This document shows, one piece after another, positions 33,140-41,762 of a stretch of DNA of 46,044 nt. Source of the DNA: Treponema sp. UBA4692 (GTDB lineage Bacteria > Spirochaetota > Spirochaetia > Treponematales > Treponemataceae); contig DHKO01000031.1 of assembly GCA_002404895.1 (NCBI GenBank), forward strand, positions 1 through 46,044, in the 5' to 3' direction. Below the pieces are notes generated by a model. That model was not told the DNA's origin, made no database searches, and was given only the letters and a program-made list of their open reading frames with translations. A program made the position numbers and the translations under genes. Every line of letters begins with the position of its first letter. The first letter of the stretch is position 1.

Positions 33140-34243
33140 ATGAGTCAAAGATTTAAGAAAACTAGAGTTATTTCTCTCGGCGGTTTTGATAATGTCGATA
33201 AAATTTTGCTTGGCGGAGACAATCCTGTAACGATTCAGACGATGTGGAAAGAAAGCATTGTCGGCGTGAAAAATGACAAGGCTCGCCTTGAAAAAATCAG
33301 AAACCAGATTGCCTCGCTTAAAATGCTCGGCTGCGATATTATCCGTTTTGCGGTTCCTGACATGGAAAGCGCGGAAAGTTTTATTGAAATCTGCAAGGCA
33401 ACTTCAATGCCTCTTGTCGCTGACATCCATTTTGATTACAGGCTTGCGCTAAAATGTCTTGAAGGTCCTGTTTCTGTGATTAGAATCAATCCGGGAAATA
33501 TCGGCGCACGGGACAGAGTCGAGGCTGTTGTGAATGCGTGCCGTGAAAAAGGATCTGCAATCCGAATTGGAGTGAATTCCGGCTCTCTTCCTCATGATTT
33601 AAGAAAACTTGTTGAAGACGGAAAGATGAGCCGTGATAAAGCTCTTAGCGAGACTGCCGCGCGCGAATGTGCTGTTTTTGATGAGTTGAATTTTACGAAT
33701 TTCGCAGTCAGCATGAAGGCCAGCTCAGTTCAGGAGACAATCGGTGCAAATGAGGATTTTGCTTCAAAGTACGATGTTCCGCTTCATATCGGCGTGACGG
33801 AGGCGGGGCCTCTTGTTCCTGGAGTCGTAAAATCAACGCTTGCTTTCAGCCATCTCTTGAATGAGGAAATCGGCTCTACAATCCGTGTTTCGCTTTCATC
33901 ATCTCCAGAAAACGAGGTTGTTGCAGGACTTGAAATATTAAAGGAATGTGGAAAACGTTCCGGCGGAGTAAATCTTGTCAGCTGTCCGCGATGCGGAAGA
34001 ATCGGCTTTGATGTTCACGGCTTTATGGACAGATGGCAGAATAAACTTCTTTCAATGAAAAAAAACATCACTGTTGCGGTTATGGGCTGCATTGTGAACG
34101 GTCCTGGCGAGGGAAAACACGCTGACATCGGAATTGCCGGCGCGAACGGAAAAGCGATAATTTTCAAGAAAGGCGAAATTGTTCGCACAATAGATGAAAA
34201 AGATGCCGATAAAGTATTTGAGGAAGAATTGTCATCATTATGA
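33140..34243 (+). CDS. ispG: 4-hydroxy-3-methylbut-2-enyl-diphosphate synthase IspG (GcpE)
   Basis: 367 residues, the standard length for the compact bacterial form. A TIM barrel (GGDNPVTIQTMWKES, DIIRFAVPDMESA, PLVADIHFDYRLAL, IRINPGNIG) is followed by the 4Fe-4S domain with VSCPRCGRIGFD (Cys282, Cys285), MGCIVNGPGE (Cys317) and Glu324. It converts methylerythritol cyclodiphosphate to HMBPP in the MEP isoprenoid pathway, which supplies undecaprenyl phosphate for wall and glycan synthesis. The stop overlaps the next ATG (ATGA). Confidence 0.98.
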   Translation: MSQRFKKTRVISLGGFDNVDKILLGGDNPVTIQTMWKESIVGVKNDKARLEKIRNQIASLKMLGCDIIRFAVPDMESAESFIEICKATSMPLVADIHFDYRLALKCLEGPVSVIRINPGNIGARDRVEAVVNACREKGSAIRIGVNSGSLPHDLRKLVEDGKMSRDKALSETAARECAVFDELNFTNFAVSMKASSVQETIGANEDFASKYDVPLHIGVTEAGPLVPGVVKSTLAFSHLLNEEIGSTIRVSLSSSPENEVVAGLEILKECGKRSGGVNLVSCPRCGRIGFDVHGFMDRWQNKLLSMKKNITVAVMGCIVNGPGEGKHADIGIAGANGKAIIFKKGEIVRTIDEKDADKVFEEELSSL

Positions 34244-35337
34244 AAAAAAATGTTTTCCCGTTTTTGATTTTATTTTTTGCGTCTGCCTGTTTTGCTCAAA
34301 TCGCTCCGAAAAAGCCTGTCGCTTCTGAATATTCTTGGCGACTTTTGCAGCGCGCCGAAGTCTTGTATGATTCTGGAGATTACACAGAGGCGATGACTTT
34401 TGCCTTGAAAGCTAAGGAAAATAGGCAGGGCGAAAGCCGATGGGAAAGTTTTACGCTTGATAATTCGCTTTCTCCGTTTGAAGTCAGAAGAGCAGGCGTG
34501 CAGTTTGAGAATGTGCTGCCGGTTTTGCTCGAGCGGCAGCAGAACGAGACGATAAAAATTGTGAACAAATATCTTGACTTGTATTCTCCAGAGCGTTTCA
34601 ACAACTCTATTTACGAGCTTAAATCCTGGATTGAGAAAAAAAGCGTTTATCCTGAGGCTGATTATCTTATCGGAAAAATTTATCAGGTTGAGGGCGAGTA
34701 CAAGTCGGCTTATACTTTTTATGAGAATGCGAGAAAAAATTCTGATTTTCTTGACGTCCCGGAGCAGCTTTTCACGATTTTGTACTCGATGGCGGAGCTT
34801 GCAAGCCTTGAAAATGACAAAGAAACCTATGAGCAGACGCTTTTGCTGATTCTCTCAAAAGATTCTAATTTCAGCGACAACGTCTTGAAAAATGCGATTA
34901 TAAAAATTATCGATGCGAATAAAAAATCTAATGTTGACAGATTTTTCTCGCTTTTTCGTGCTGATTCTCCTTTGACAATGAAGGCGCTGCATGAAATTTC
35001 TGCGATTTATGAGTCAAGAAATGAAAAAAAATCTTCTCTCTTTTGCTCCGCTCTTGGCACGCTTGAAGGCTTCACTCATATATACAATTCAATGAAAGAC
35101 CGCGAGCCTGCCTATGAATTTTCGACGCTTGCTGATTTCTTGAAAAAAATATCATCTTTCATCGATATTGAAGACTGGTGTGTTGAAAGCAATTTTTGGG
35201 ATTTTCTGCTTGAACTTGGCGAAAAATCTTCTGAGCGCGGAAATTCGATTTTTGCTGATGAGCTTTTCAGCATTTTGTCTATGAATATTCCGAACGGATA
35301 TTACCGGGCTGCCGCTTCAAATAAAATTTCAAGATAA
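34240..35337 (+). CDS. Exported TPR-like protein of unknown function
   Basis: 365 residues. A signal peptide (KKNVFPFLILFFASACFAQ) contains a Cys but not a convincing lipobox, so it is probably soluble in the periplasm. Residues about 30-240 contain TPR-like helical pairs (ROLLQRAEVLYDSGDY-type region near 34-49 with AEVLYDSGDYTEAMTFALKA; later EADYLIGKIYQVEGEYKSA). The C-terminal 120 residues are helical without a motif I know. It is translationally coupled to ispG by a 4-base overlap, though an isoprenoid role is not implied. It ends 4 bases from the convergent barrel gene, with no terminator between. Confidence 0.75.
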   Translation: MKKNVFPFLILFFASACFAQIAPKKPVASEYSWRLLQRAEVLYDSGDYTEAMTFALKAKENRQGESRWESFTLDNSLSPFEVRRAGVQFENVLPVLLERQQNETIKIVNKYLDLYSPERFNNSIYELKSWIEKKSVYPEADYLIGKIYQVEGEYKSAYTFYENARKNSDFLDVPEQLFTILYSMAELASLENDKETYEQTLLLILSKDSNFSDNVLKNAIIKIIDANKKSNVDRFFSLFRADSPLTMKALHEISAIYESRNEKKSSLFCSALGTLEGFTHIYNSMKDREPAYEFSTLADFLKKISSFIDIEDWCVESNFWDFLLELGEKSSERGNSIFADELFSILSMNIPNGYYRAAASNKISR

Positions 35338-35341
35338 AAAA

Positions 35342-36907
35342 TCAGTAAAAAAGCCCGATTCCGATGTAGATTTCGTGGCTTTTCGCGTTTTCACGCCACG
35401 AATAGTCGATTTTTTCAGGAAATTTTTCTTTTATGACAAGTTTTCCGATGTCAAATCCTGCGCTGGCTCTGACAACAACGCTTTTCCATTTTGCGGGAAA
35501 AACGAGAATCTCAAATCCTGCCGAATACCAGCCGTCTTTAGTAGAAAAAAAACGATTTGTCGCCTCATTGTCTGAAAGCGCAAAATCTGCAAATGGAGAG
35601 ATCTGAAGCTCGAAGTCAAATGTTTTTGTCCATTGAAAATGCTCCGCAATCCATGATTCACTTCCGAAAACTGTGTTAACCCAGCCGCTCCAGTCGGTTG
35701 TGATTATATGAAAAGGAAAGTCAAGGTTTACAGCGAGCGAGGACGGAACTTTCAGCGCGCGCTTTGAAGTGCCTTTATAATATTGGTCGTCCGCAATTCC
35801 GCGCAAGTTTTCCCCGATTTTGATTCTGTATTTGTCTGAAATGTTAAGGTCGGCTCTTGCTTGAACCGCATTGTGCTTGAAAGCTTTGAAAAGGAGCAGC
35901 TTTGAATAGGCTTTGTATTGTGTATCGGCACATTCAAAATTGTAGCCGTATTTCGCGCCTGAGACCAACGAATATCCGTTTCTGAAATTTTCTCGCCAGT
36001 CGATTCTTGTGATTTCGATTTCGCTTCCAGCCGCAAGAACTCCTCCGCTCAAATCATCATTGCTTTTGCAGATTGTGTCATTGTCGTAATTGAAGTCGAA
36101 ATCTGTGAACGGACGGAAAATCAAATCTCCGAATTTTTCGCTTTGGAAAATCTTTATCGGAACTGAGAATTTCGAGTATGTTTTTCCGAAAAGCTCATCT
36201 TCGAACTCTGTATATTCAAAATTTCTGTAAACGCCCTGCTTGATGTCAAAAACGAGCGAAAAATGCTCAAACGGAAGCTCTATTTTTAGCCCTGTTTCAG
36301 AATCGAACTGCGGACGCGAATCTGCGAAATTGTATTCAAAAGAATAATTGTTCAGCCAAAAAATATTGAAAGGACCTGAATAAAAAGGAATCGTAAAGTC
36401 GAGGCTTGCGCCGAGATAAAAGTTGTTTTCGCCGGAAAGCTCGGAATTCTTTTTTCCTATGCTGAAGTCGAAATTCAATTCTTCAAGATTGCCGAGAAAA
36501 TTAGTGTCCTTTGCCTTGATCTTTATTGTCAAGCCGGAGTTTGAGTCGTATTTCGGGTAGGGGACGACTAAAAGATGCTTTGAGTCTGCCGCAGTTATAT
36601 TGCAGACAAGAAAAATCGGCTCGCTTTCGGAATTTTTTTCTAATTCGTCTTTTCTTGAAAATGAAATCTCAACTTTGTCAAATGCGCGTGTGTTCTCAAA
36701 TTTTTGAAGGAGCAAACCCTTGTATTTTAAAATCTCTTCTTCTGATTCAAAAACACGTGAAGTGTCTATCAGAATCTTATGGCTGACAGCCAGTTCTTTT
36801 GTGTTTTCAAGCTTATAATTCACATCTGAAATCTGGAATCTCTGAGAAAAAATGCTAGCCTTGAAAGCCGCAAAAGCTAAAAAGATAAAGAAAAGCTTTT
36901 TCTTCAT
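35342..36907 (-). CDS. Outer-membrane beta-barrel protein, possibly Omp85/BamA-like
   Basis: 521 residues. The signal peptide is KKKLFFIFLAFAAFKASIFS. Residues about 24-115 resemble a single POTRA-like unit (RFQISDVNYKLENTKEL, then KGLLLQKFENTRAFDKVEIS). Residues about 125-521 alternate aromatic and polar residues with many Tyr/Phe/Trp, ending in IYIGIGLFY, a terminal aromatic typical of an outer-membrane barrel. Sequence identity to BamA/TamA is not obvious by eye, so a dedicated export or glycan-secretion barrel is also possible. Its ATG follows directly on the stop of the sugar transferase gene, with no gap, so it belongs to the glycan operon. Confidence 0.65.
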   Translation of the reverse strand: MKKKLFFIFLAFAAFKASIFSQRFQISDVNYKLENTKELAVSHKILIDTSRVFESEEEILKYKGLLLQKFENTRAFDKVEISFSRKDELEKNSESEPIFLVCNITAADSKHLLVVPYPKYDSNSGLTIKIKAKDTNFLGNLEELNFDFSIGKKNSELSGENNFYLGASLDFTIPFYSGPFNIFWLNNYSFEYNFADSRPQFDSETGLKIELPFEHFSLVFDIKQGVYRNFEYTEFEDELFGKTYSKFSVPIKIFQSEKFGDLIFRPFTDFDFNYDNDTICKSNDDLSGGVLAAGSEIEITRIDWRENFRNGYSLVSGAKYGYNFECADTQYKAYSKLLLFKAFKHNAVQARADLNISDKYRIKIGENLRGIADDQYYKGTSKRALKVPSSLAVNLDFPFHIITTDWSGWVNTVFGSESWIAEHFQWTKTFDFELQISPFADFALSDNEATNRFFSTKDGWYSAGFEILVFPAKWKSVVVRASAGFDIGKLVIKEKFPEKIDYSWRENAKSHEIYIGIGLFY

Positions 36908-38332
36908 CTAGTATGCGCCTTTTCCCTTTATAACGACAACGACAGTTTTTATTATAATCCAGATGTCAAGCCAGACAGACCAGTTTTGGATGTAATACGA
37001 GTCCAGCGTGATTCTCTCTTCATACCCGGTGTCAGAGCGGCCTGAAATCTGCCACATTCCGCTGAGTCCCGGCTGCGCAAGAAGAATAAAGTCCGCTTTT
37101 GAGCCGTATTTTTCAAGCTCAGGGCGAGTAACAGGACGCGGACCTACAAAACTCATTTCGCCAACCAGAATATTGAAGAACTGCGGAATTTCATCGATGC
37201 TTGTTTTTCTTAAGATTTTTCCGATTTTTGTGACCCGAGGGTCATTTGTGAATTTTCTGTCTTTTTCCCATTCTGCCCGCATTTCAGGATTTTCAGCGAG
37301 AATTTTCTCAAGCTGCTTGTCTGCGTCAACGACCATCGAGCGGAATTTCCAGCATTTGAATTCTTTTCCGTTCTGACCGATTCTCTTGTGTCCGTAGAAA
37401 ATCGGCCCTGGACTTGTGATTTTCACTATAAGCGCGACTATTGCGACCACAGGAATTGTAACCGGGCTTGAAAGCAGAAGAATAAAAATATCAATGAAGC
37501 GTTTCCAGAAAAGGCTTATCGGCTTTGTGAGATTGTGCGTTGAGGAAAGTCCTAAAATTCCTCCGAAATCGCGGACACTCATTGAAAGCGTGTTGATGTC
37601 TGTGTTTTTCGGAATCACAATTGTATATCTGTAGTATGAGTTGATTTCATCTACATTGCCGTTGTAGTCGCAGAGAATCGCGACTTTTATGTTCAGCTCT
37701 TTTATCGTCCTGAAGATATTTTCTGACGGCGGAAAAACTGGAACTCCGTTTCTGAATGTCGGCTCGCTTGCATTTGAGTCGATTATGATTCCCGGCTTAT
37801 ATCCCAAGTCCTGACGAGCCAGAAGACGTTTTGTGATTATGTCGCCTGCGTCCGATGAGGTGTAGATTACAGCAGGAACGCCGTACCATCTTTGCTTTGA
37901 GAAAATTCGCCTTGCAATCTCCCGGCCTGCAGAAAGCATTATCGTTGCAAAAGGAACTGCGAGAATCAGCGCGAAGACAATCGGAACTTTTTCATCGGCT
38001 TCCTCGACAGTTATCGAGAGCGCGATTCCTACATAGACAAAGAATGTGCAGATTGCGAATTTTTTTACTTCGTCGGCAGGAGGATAAACCAGCCCCGGAT
38101 AAAGCCCTGCCGCATAAAAAACTGCGATTAAAGGCGGAAGATAAACTCCGTAGTTCACGAACGAGCGAAAATTAATCCATGAATGGTTGATGAAATTTAT
38201 GATGAAAAACGAGATTCCAATCGAAAGCATGACCATCACGCAGTCGAAAAGCATCAGTGCAACGCCGGATGTAAAAGAGCTTGTTCTGTAAAAGTTTGCC
38301 TTAAAATAAGTTTTATAGTCTTGTTCTGTCAT
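36908..38332 (-). CDS. Undecaprenyl-phosphate sugar-1-phosphate transferase (WbaP/WbaP-like)
   Basis: 474 residues. An N-terminal membrane region with about four or five helices (20-150) precedes a Rossmann-like CoA-binding-type domain (about 150-260) and the C-terminal bacterial sugar transferase domain: FWKRFIDIFILLLSSPVTIP, SPGPIFYGHKRIGQNGKEF, KCWKFRSM, LRKTSIDEIPQFFNILVGEM, SFVGPRPV and QPGLSGMWQISGRSD. It moves a sugar-1-phosphate onto undecaprenyl phosphate, the first step of O-antigen, capsule or exopolysaccharide assembly. A C-terminal reentrant/amphipathic segment follows. No strong ribosome site precedes ATG 38332. Upstream lie the glycosyltransferases, downstream an outer-membrane barrel. 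Confidence 0.95.
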   Translation of the reverse strand: MTEQDYKTYFKANFYRTSSFTSGVALMLFDCVMVMLSIGISFFIINFINHSWINFRSFVNYGVYLPPLIAVFYAAGLYPGLVYPPADEVKKFAICTFFVYVGIALSITVEEADEKVPIVFALILAVPFATIMLSAGREIARRIFSKQRWYGVPAVIYTSSDAGDIITKRLLARQDLGYKPGIIIDSNASEPTFRNGVPVFPPSENIFRTIKELNIKVAILCDYNGNVDEINSYYRYTIVIPKNTDINTLSMSVRDFGGILGLSSTHNLTKPISLFWKRFIDIFILLLSSPVTIPVVAIVALIVKITSPGPIFYGHKRIGQNGKEFKCWKFRSMVVDADKQLEKILAENPEMRAEWEKDRKFTNDPRVTKIGKILRKTSIDEIPQFFNILVGEMSFVGPRPVTRPELEKYGSKADFILLAQPGLSGMWQISGRSDTGYEERITLDSYYIQNWSVWLDIWIIIKTVVVVIKGKGAY

Positions 38333-38425
38333 TTGTTAGAAAACCTATGCTTTTTTTGTCATTGCAGTCAGCGGAATTGAAAAATTGCTGATTTAGTCCA
38401 TTTTATCGCAGAATTTGTTAATCGT

Positions 38426-39511
38426 CTATTGCAAAGCCCTTTTTGCCCTGAATTCTGCCATTTCGGCGACAATTTTTTCCGCGGAGCGTTTATATGAATA
38501 TTTTTCCTTCAGATTTGAGATGTCAACTTTTTCTGCCTTGAAATCAAGCATTTTCCTGCACAAGTCCTCAGAATCTCCTGCCCTGAAAAAATCGACCGGA
38601 AATTCTGAATAAATCTCCTTGAAAACAGGAATATCTGAAATTATTGCCGGAGTTCCCTGCGAGAGAGCCTCGAGCGGCGGAATTCCGAATCCTTCGTACA
38701 AAGACGGCTGCACAAGAAATTTTGACTCGGCGTAAAGAAGTTTCAGCTCGTCGTTTGAGATTCTTCCAGTGAATTCGACTTTTTCCTGCGGAAACGACTC
38801 GAGCCGTCTGACAGTCTCTTCGTCGCCTGTGCGGAAATTGTCCTTGTTTCCGACAATCACAAGCTTTGACTTGAATCCTTTTTCTGTCGCCTTTTCAAAT
38901 GCGTCGAGAAGCGTTTTCAATCCCTTGTGCTTTTTTATGTTTCCGACAAAGAGAATCTGGTCTTTTTTTTCTGGCGGATTTTTAGTCTCTGATTCAAGCG
39001 GAGTTTCAAGATATTTTGGAATTCCGTTGTAAACGACTGTGAGCGGCTTTTTGCACCGGAGATTTTTTAGAATCCTCGACTTTGAGAATTCGGATACAGT
39101 GAAAATTTCATCTGAAAAGTTAATCGCGCGCTGATAAAAGAATTTTCTTCCGAGCCGTCCGAAAAATCCTGTGAGTTCTTTAACGTCAAGAAAAACGACA
39201 TCGTGAATCGTGGAGAAAACAGGAATTTCAATTCCGCACGGAATATTGCAGTAGGGCGTAAAATAAACTTGGTAAGTGTTGATTTTTTGAAGAACGTCAG
39301 CTGGAAAGCCTGAAATCTCCTTGAAAGAAAACGGCGGAACGTCGCAGAAGCAGAATTCCACGTTCTGCATTCGCACAAAATCCATGCACTGCTCGTGCGT
39401 TCCGATTAAAAGGCACTCGTTTTTTTCAAGAAAATACGGAATCATCTCGTGGATAAAAGAGCCGATTCCTCCCGAGCCAATCATTCTGCAGTCAATTGCG
39501 ATTTTCAGCAT
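38426..39511 (-). CDS. Glycosyltransferase family 4 protein
   Basis: 361 residues of the GT-B fold. The N-terminus has IAIDCRMIGSGGIGSFIHEM. The C-terminal donor domain has QILFVGNIKKHKGLKTLLDA, VEFTGRISNDELKLLYAES and QPSLYEGFGIPPLEALSQG, whose E-G-F-G-x5-E-A segment is the retaining GT4 nucleotide-sugar motif. It acts at the cytoplasmic face on a lipid-linked glycan. GGAG lies 7 bases before ATG. It is separated by 62 bases from the upstream and 93 from the downstream gene, larger gaps than elsewhere in the cluster. Sugar specificity unknown. Confidence 0.92.
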   Translation of the reverse strand: MLKIAIDCRMIGSGGIGSFIHEMIPYFLEKNECLLIGTHEQCMDFVRMQNVEFCFCDVPPFSFKEISGFPADVLQKINTYQVYFTPYCNIPCGIEIPVFSTIHDVVFLDVKELTGFFGRLGRKFFYQRAINFSDEIFTVSEFSKSRILKNLRCKKPLTVVYNGIPKYLETPLESETKNPPEKKDQILFVGNIKKHKGLKTLLDAFEKATEKGFKSKLVIVGNKDNFRTGDEETVRRLESFPQEKVEFTGRISNDELKLLYAESKFLVQPSLYEGFGIPPLEALSQGTPAIISDIPVFKEIYSEFPVDFFRAGDSEDLCRKMLDFKAEKVDISNLKEKYSYKRSAEKIVAEMAEFRAKRALQ

Positions 39512-39573
39512 GTTTTTCTCCAGCTTGCTTTAAGCGTTTTCATTTTTCCGATTTTTCTGTTTTTCAGCTGATT

Positions 39574-40704
39574 TTAATTTTGTTTTGCCTTGCTGAAAGT
39601 TTTCAGGACTTCATCGACAGCGTTTTTTATCTCGCGGCAGAATCTTTCTGTTGAAAAACTTTGCGCGTGCAGGGCGATTTCGCTTGAATTAAAAACATTT
39701 TTCTCGTTCAAAGTTTCAAATTTCTTGATTGCCTCGATTACAGACTCGGTTTCCTGCTTTTCAAAGAAAACGCCGGTCTTGCCGTCAATAACAGTTTCAA
39801 GCGCGCCTCCTTTTGCAAACGCGATTACAGGACGGCCGCACGCCTGAGCCTCAACTGGAATAATTCCGAAGTCTTCCTCCGCCGAGAAAATCATCGCCTT
39901 GCATCTCTGGAGATAATCTTTCACTTCGCTGTCCGAAATTCTTCCTGTGAATTTTATCTCCGCTTTTTTGTATTTAGAGGCAAGGTTTTTCAGCGCTTTT
40001 TCCTCGGAGCCGCCGCCAATAACAACGAGTTTTTTTTCAAGCTCGCCGCAGGCAGAAATCGCCAAGTCGATTCTTTTATATGGAACAAAACGGCTGAAAA
40101 CGACGTAGAAATCTTCTGCCGTTTTTCCGTTCAGGGAAAGCCGGGCAGTGTCAACAGGCGGATAAATCACATCTGATTCAAGATTCCAGTATTTTTTGAT
40201 TCTTCTTTTGATGAAATTTGAATTTGCAATCAGCTTGTCGATTCTCTGAGACGAGACAAAATCCCAAATCCTTATGCTCGGCATAAATTTGCTCATAAAA
40301 TGCGCGACGAGCTTGTTTGTCCTTTTCTGGTACTCAAAAAACTGGTCCCAGGCGTAGCGCATCGGCGAATGGATATATGCGATGTGCGGAACCGAAGGCA
40401 GCGTGATTACGCCTTTCGCGCAGCTTGATGATGAGCAGAGAACAAGGTCGTAGCCAGAAAAATCGAAGCTTTCGAACGCTTTCGGCATTAAAGGAAGCAT
40501 TTTTGTGTAAAGCTTCGCCGCCATCGGGATTTTCTGCACGAAAGATGCGCGGACTTTCTCTTTCGGGAAAATTTTCCCCATTTTTTTCTCGTCGTATACA
40601 AGCGTGAAAATGTCCGCATCCGGGAAGATTTTTAGAAAAGCCTCCACAACGCGCTCCGCGCCGCCGTAGTTCACAAGCCAGTCATGTACAATCGCTACTT
40701 TCAT
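39574..40704 (-). CDS. Glycosyltransferase family 4 protein (mannosyltransferase-like)
   Basis: 376 residues. The start VAIVHDWLVNYGGAERVVEAF is typical of GT4 enzymes annotated as mannosyl- or rhamnosyl-transferases. IAYIHSPMRYAWDQFFEYQ, ANSNFIKRRIKKYW, VIYPPVDTARL, KFTGRISDSEVKDYLQRCKA and FSAEEDFGIIPVEAQACGRP follow. The donor motif uses E-D-F-G-x5-E-A. GAGGA lies about 6 bases before ATG, which overlaps the upstream stop by 4 bases. A cytosolic glycan chain-extension enzyme; donor sugar unproven. Confidence 0.93.
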   Translation of the reverse strand: MKVAIVHDWLVNYGGAERVVEAFLKIFPDADIFTLVYDEKKMGKIFPKEKVRASFVQKIPMAAKLYTKMLPLMPKAFESFDFSGYDLVLCSSSSCAKGVITLPSVPHIAYIHSPMRYAWDQFFEYQKRTNKLVAHFMSKFMPSIRIWDFVSSQRIDKLIANSNFIKRRIKKYWNLESDVIYPPVDTARLSLNGKTAEDFYVVFSRFVPYKRIDLAISACGELEKKLVVIGGGSEEKALKNLASKYKKAEIKFTGRISDSEVKDYLQRCKAMIFSAEEDFGIIPVEAQACGRPVIAFAKGGALETVIDGKTGVFFEKQETESVIEAIKKFETLNEKNVFNSSEIALHAQSFSTERFCREIKNAVDEVLKTFSKAKQN

Positions 40705-41762
40705 TTTGATGTCCTCAACGCTTCAAGAAGTTTTTTTGCCGCGTTCTCGTAAGTGTATTTTTCAAGAATTTCGCAAGGAGAATCAGTCTCTTCTTTTAAG
40801 ATTTCTTGAAGATTGCAGTCTGTGCTGAATGGGTCGATGTAATGCGCAGTTTTCTGATAGATTTCAGGAAGACTCGCCGCATTTGACACAACGATTTTCG
40901 CCCCCGAGGAAAGCGCTTCCATCGGAGGAATTCCAAATCCCTCGTAATAAGACGGAAAAACAAAAGCCTTGCATTTTTCCATTAAAGATTTCACTTCGCC
41001 GTCTGTAATGTAGCCGAGAAGAACAACGTTTTCCAAATTTTTAAGAGATTCAAGCTCGCTTGGAACAAGGCCCGAAATTGCTTTTCCGCTCACAGCGAAA
41101 GTCTCGTCCTTGTGCTTTGAAGCATAACCGGCAATCCATTTCAGGTTTTTCCGCTTTGAAAGCGAGCCAAGCGTGAAATAAAATTCTCTTTCTTTCAATT
41201 TTGGGAATTTTTTGAAAATTCCATAGTCAGATTTCAAATCTTTGAAATGGTCCCAGCCGTTTGGAATCACTTTAATTTTTTCATCAGGAATTTTGTAGAC
41301 TTTTTTTATTTCAGATTTTGAGAATTCGGAGACAGTGAGGACTGTTTTTGCGTTCTTCGCAATATTTTTGTATGAAAAACGGCAGTAGAGCTTTATCAGC
41401 TTGTCCTTGAACGAGACAAAATCCTCTCCGTGCGTCGCGGCGTAAATATCGTGCAGAAAAGCAAATCCGCATGATTTTCCGAGCGGAGCCGTGTTCGAAA
41501 AATTAAGGCCGGTCGCTTTCATTTTTTTGCATGCAAGGGCGAAAATTCCCATGTCCCAAAGCGGAAAACTTTTTATCTTTTTTGATGAGAAAACAAGCCT
41601 GATATTTTTGTATTCCGGGATTTTTTTTGCGTTCGCCGGAACGAGAAGCGAAATCTCATCATCTTTTGAAATAATGGAATCCATTTTCTTGCAGGTTTCA
41701 AAAGCAAAACGCTCGATTCCCGTGAGATTCCGGCAGAGAAAATTTCCGTTTATTAAAATCAT
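40701..41762 (-). CDS. Glycosyltransferase family 4 protein
   Basis: 353 residues of the GT-B fold: NGNFLCRNLTGIERFAFETC at the start, VLTVSEFSKSEIKKVYKIP, FTLGSLSKRKNLKWIAGYA and FPSYYEGFGIPPMEALSSGA, with the E-G-F-G-x5-E-A donor motif. The pattern 'C.NLTGIERFA' is common in capsule and O-antigen mannosyltransferases. AAGGT precedes ATG. Both ends overlap neighbours by 4 bases (ATGA), so the genes from 42787 to 39574 are translationally coupled. Confidence 0.92.
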   Translation of the reverse strand: MILINGNFLCRNLTGIERFAFETCKKMDSIISKDDEISLLVPANAKKIPEYKNIRLVFSSKKIKSFPLWDMGIFALACKKMKATGLNFSNTAPLGKSCGFAFLHDIYAATHGEDFVSFKDKLIKLYCRFSYKNIAKNAKTVLTVSEFSKSEIKKVYKIPDEKIKVIPNGWDHFKDLKSDYGIFKKFPKLKEREFYFTLGSLSKRKNLKWIAGYASKHKDETFAVSGKAISGLVPSELESLKNLENVVLLGYITDGEVKSLMEKCKAFVFPSYYEGFGIPPMEALSSGAKIVVSNAASLPEIYQKTAHYIDPFSTDCNLQEILKEETDSPCEILEKYTYENAAKKLLEALRTSK

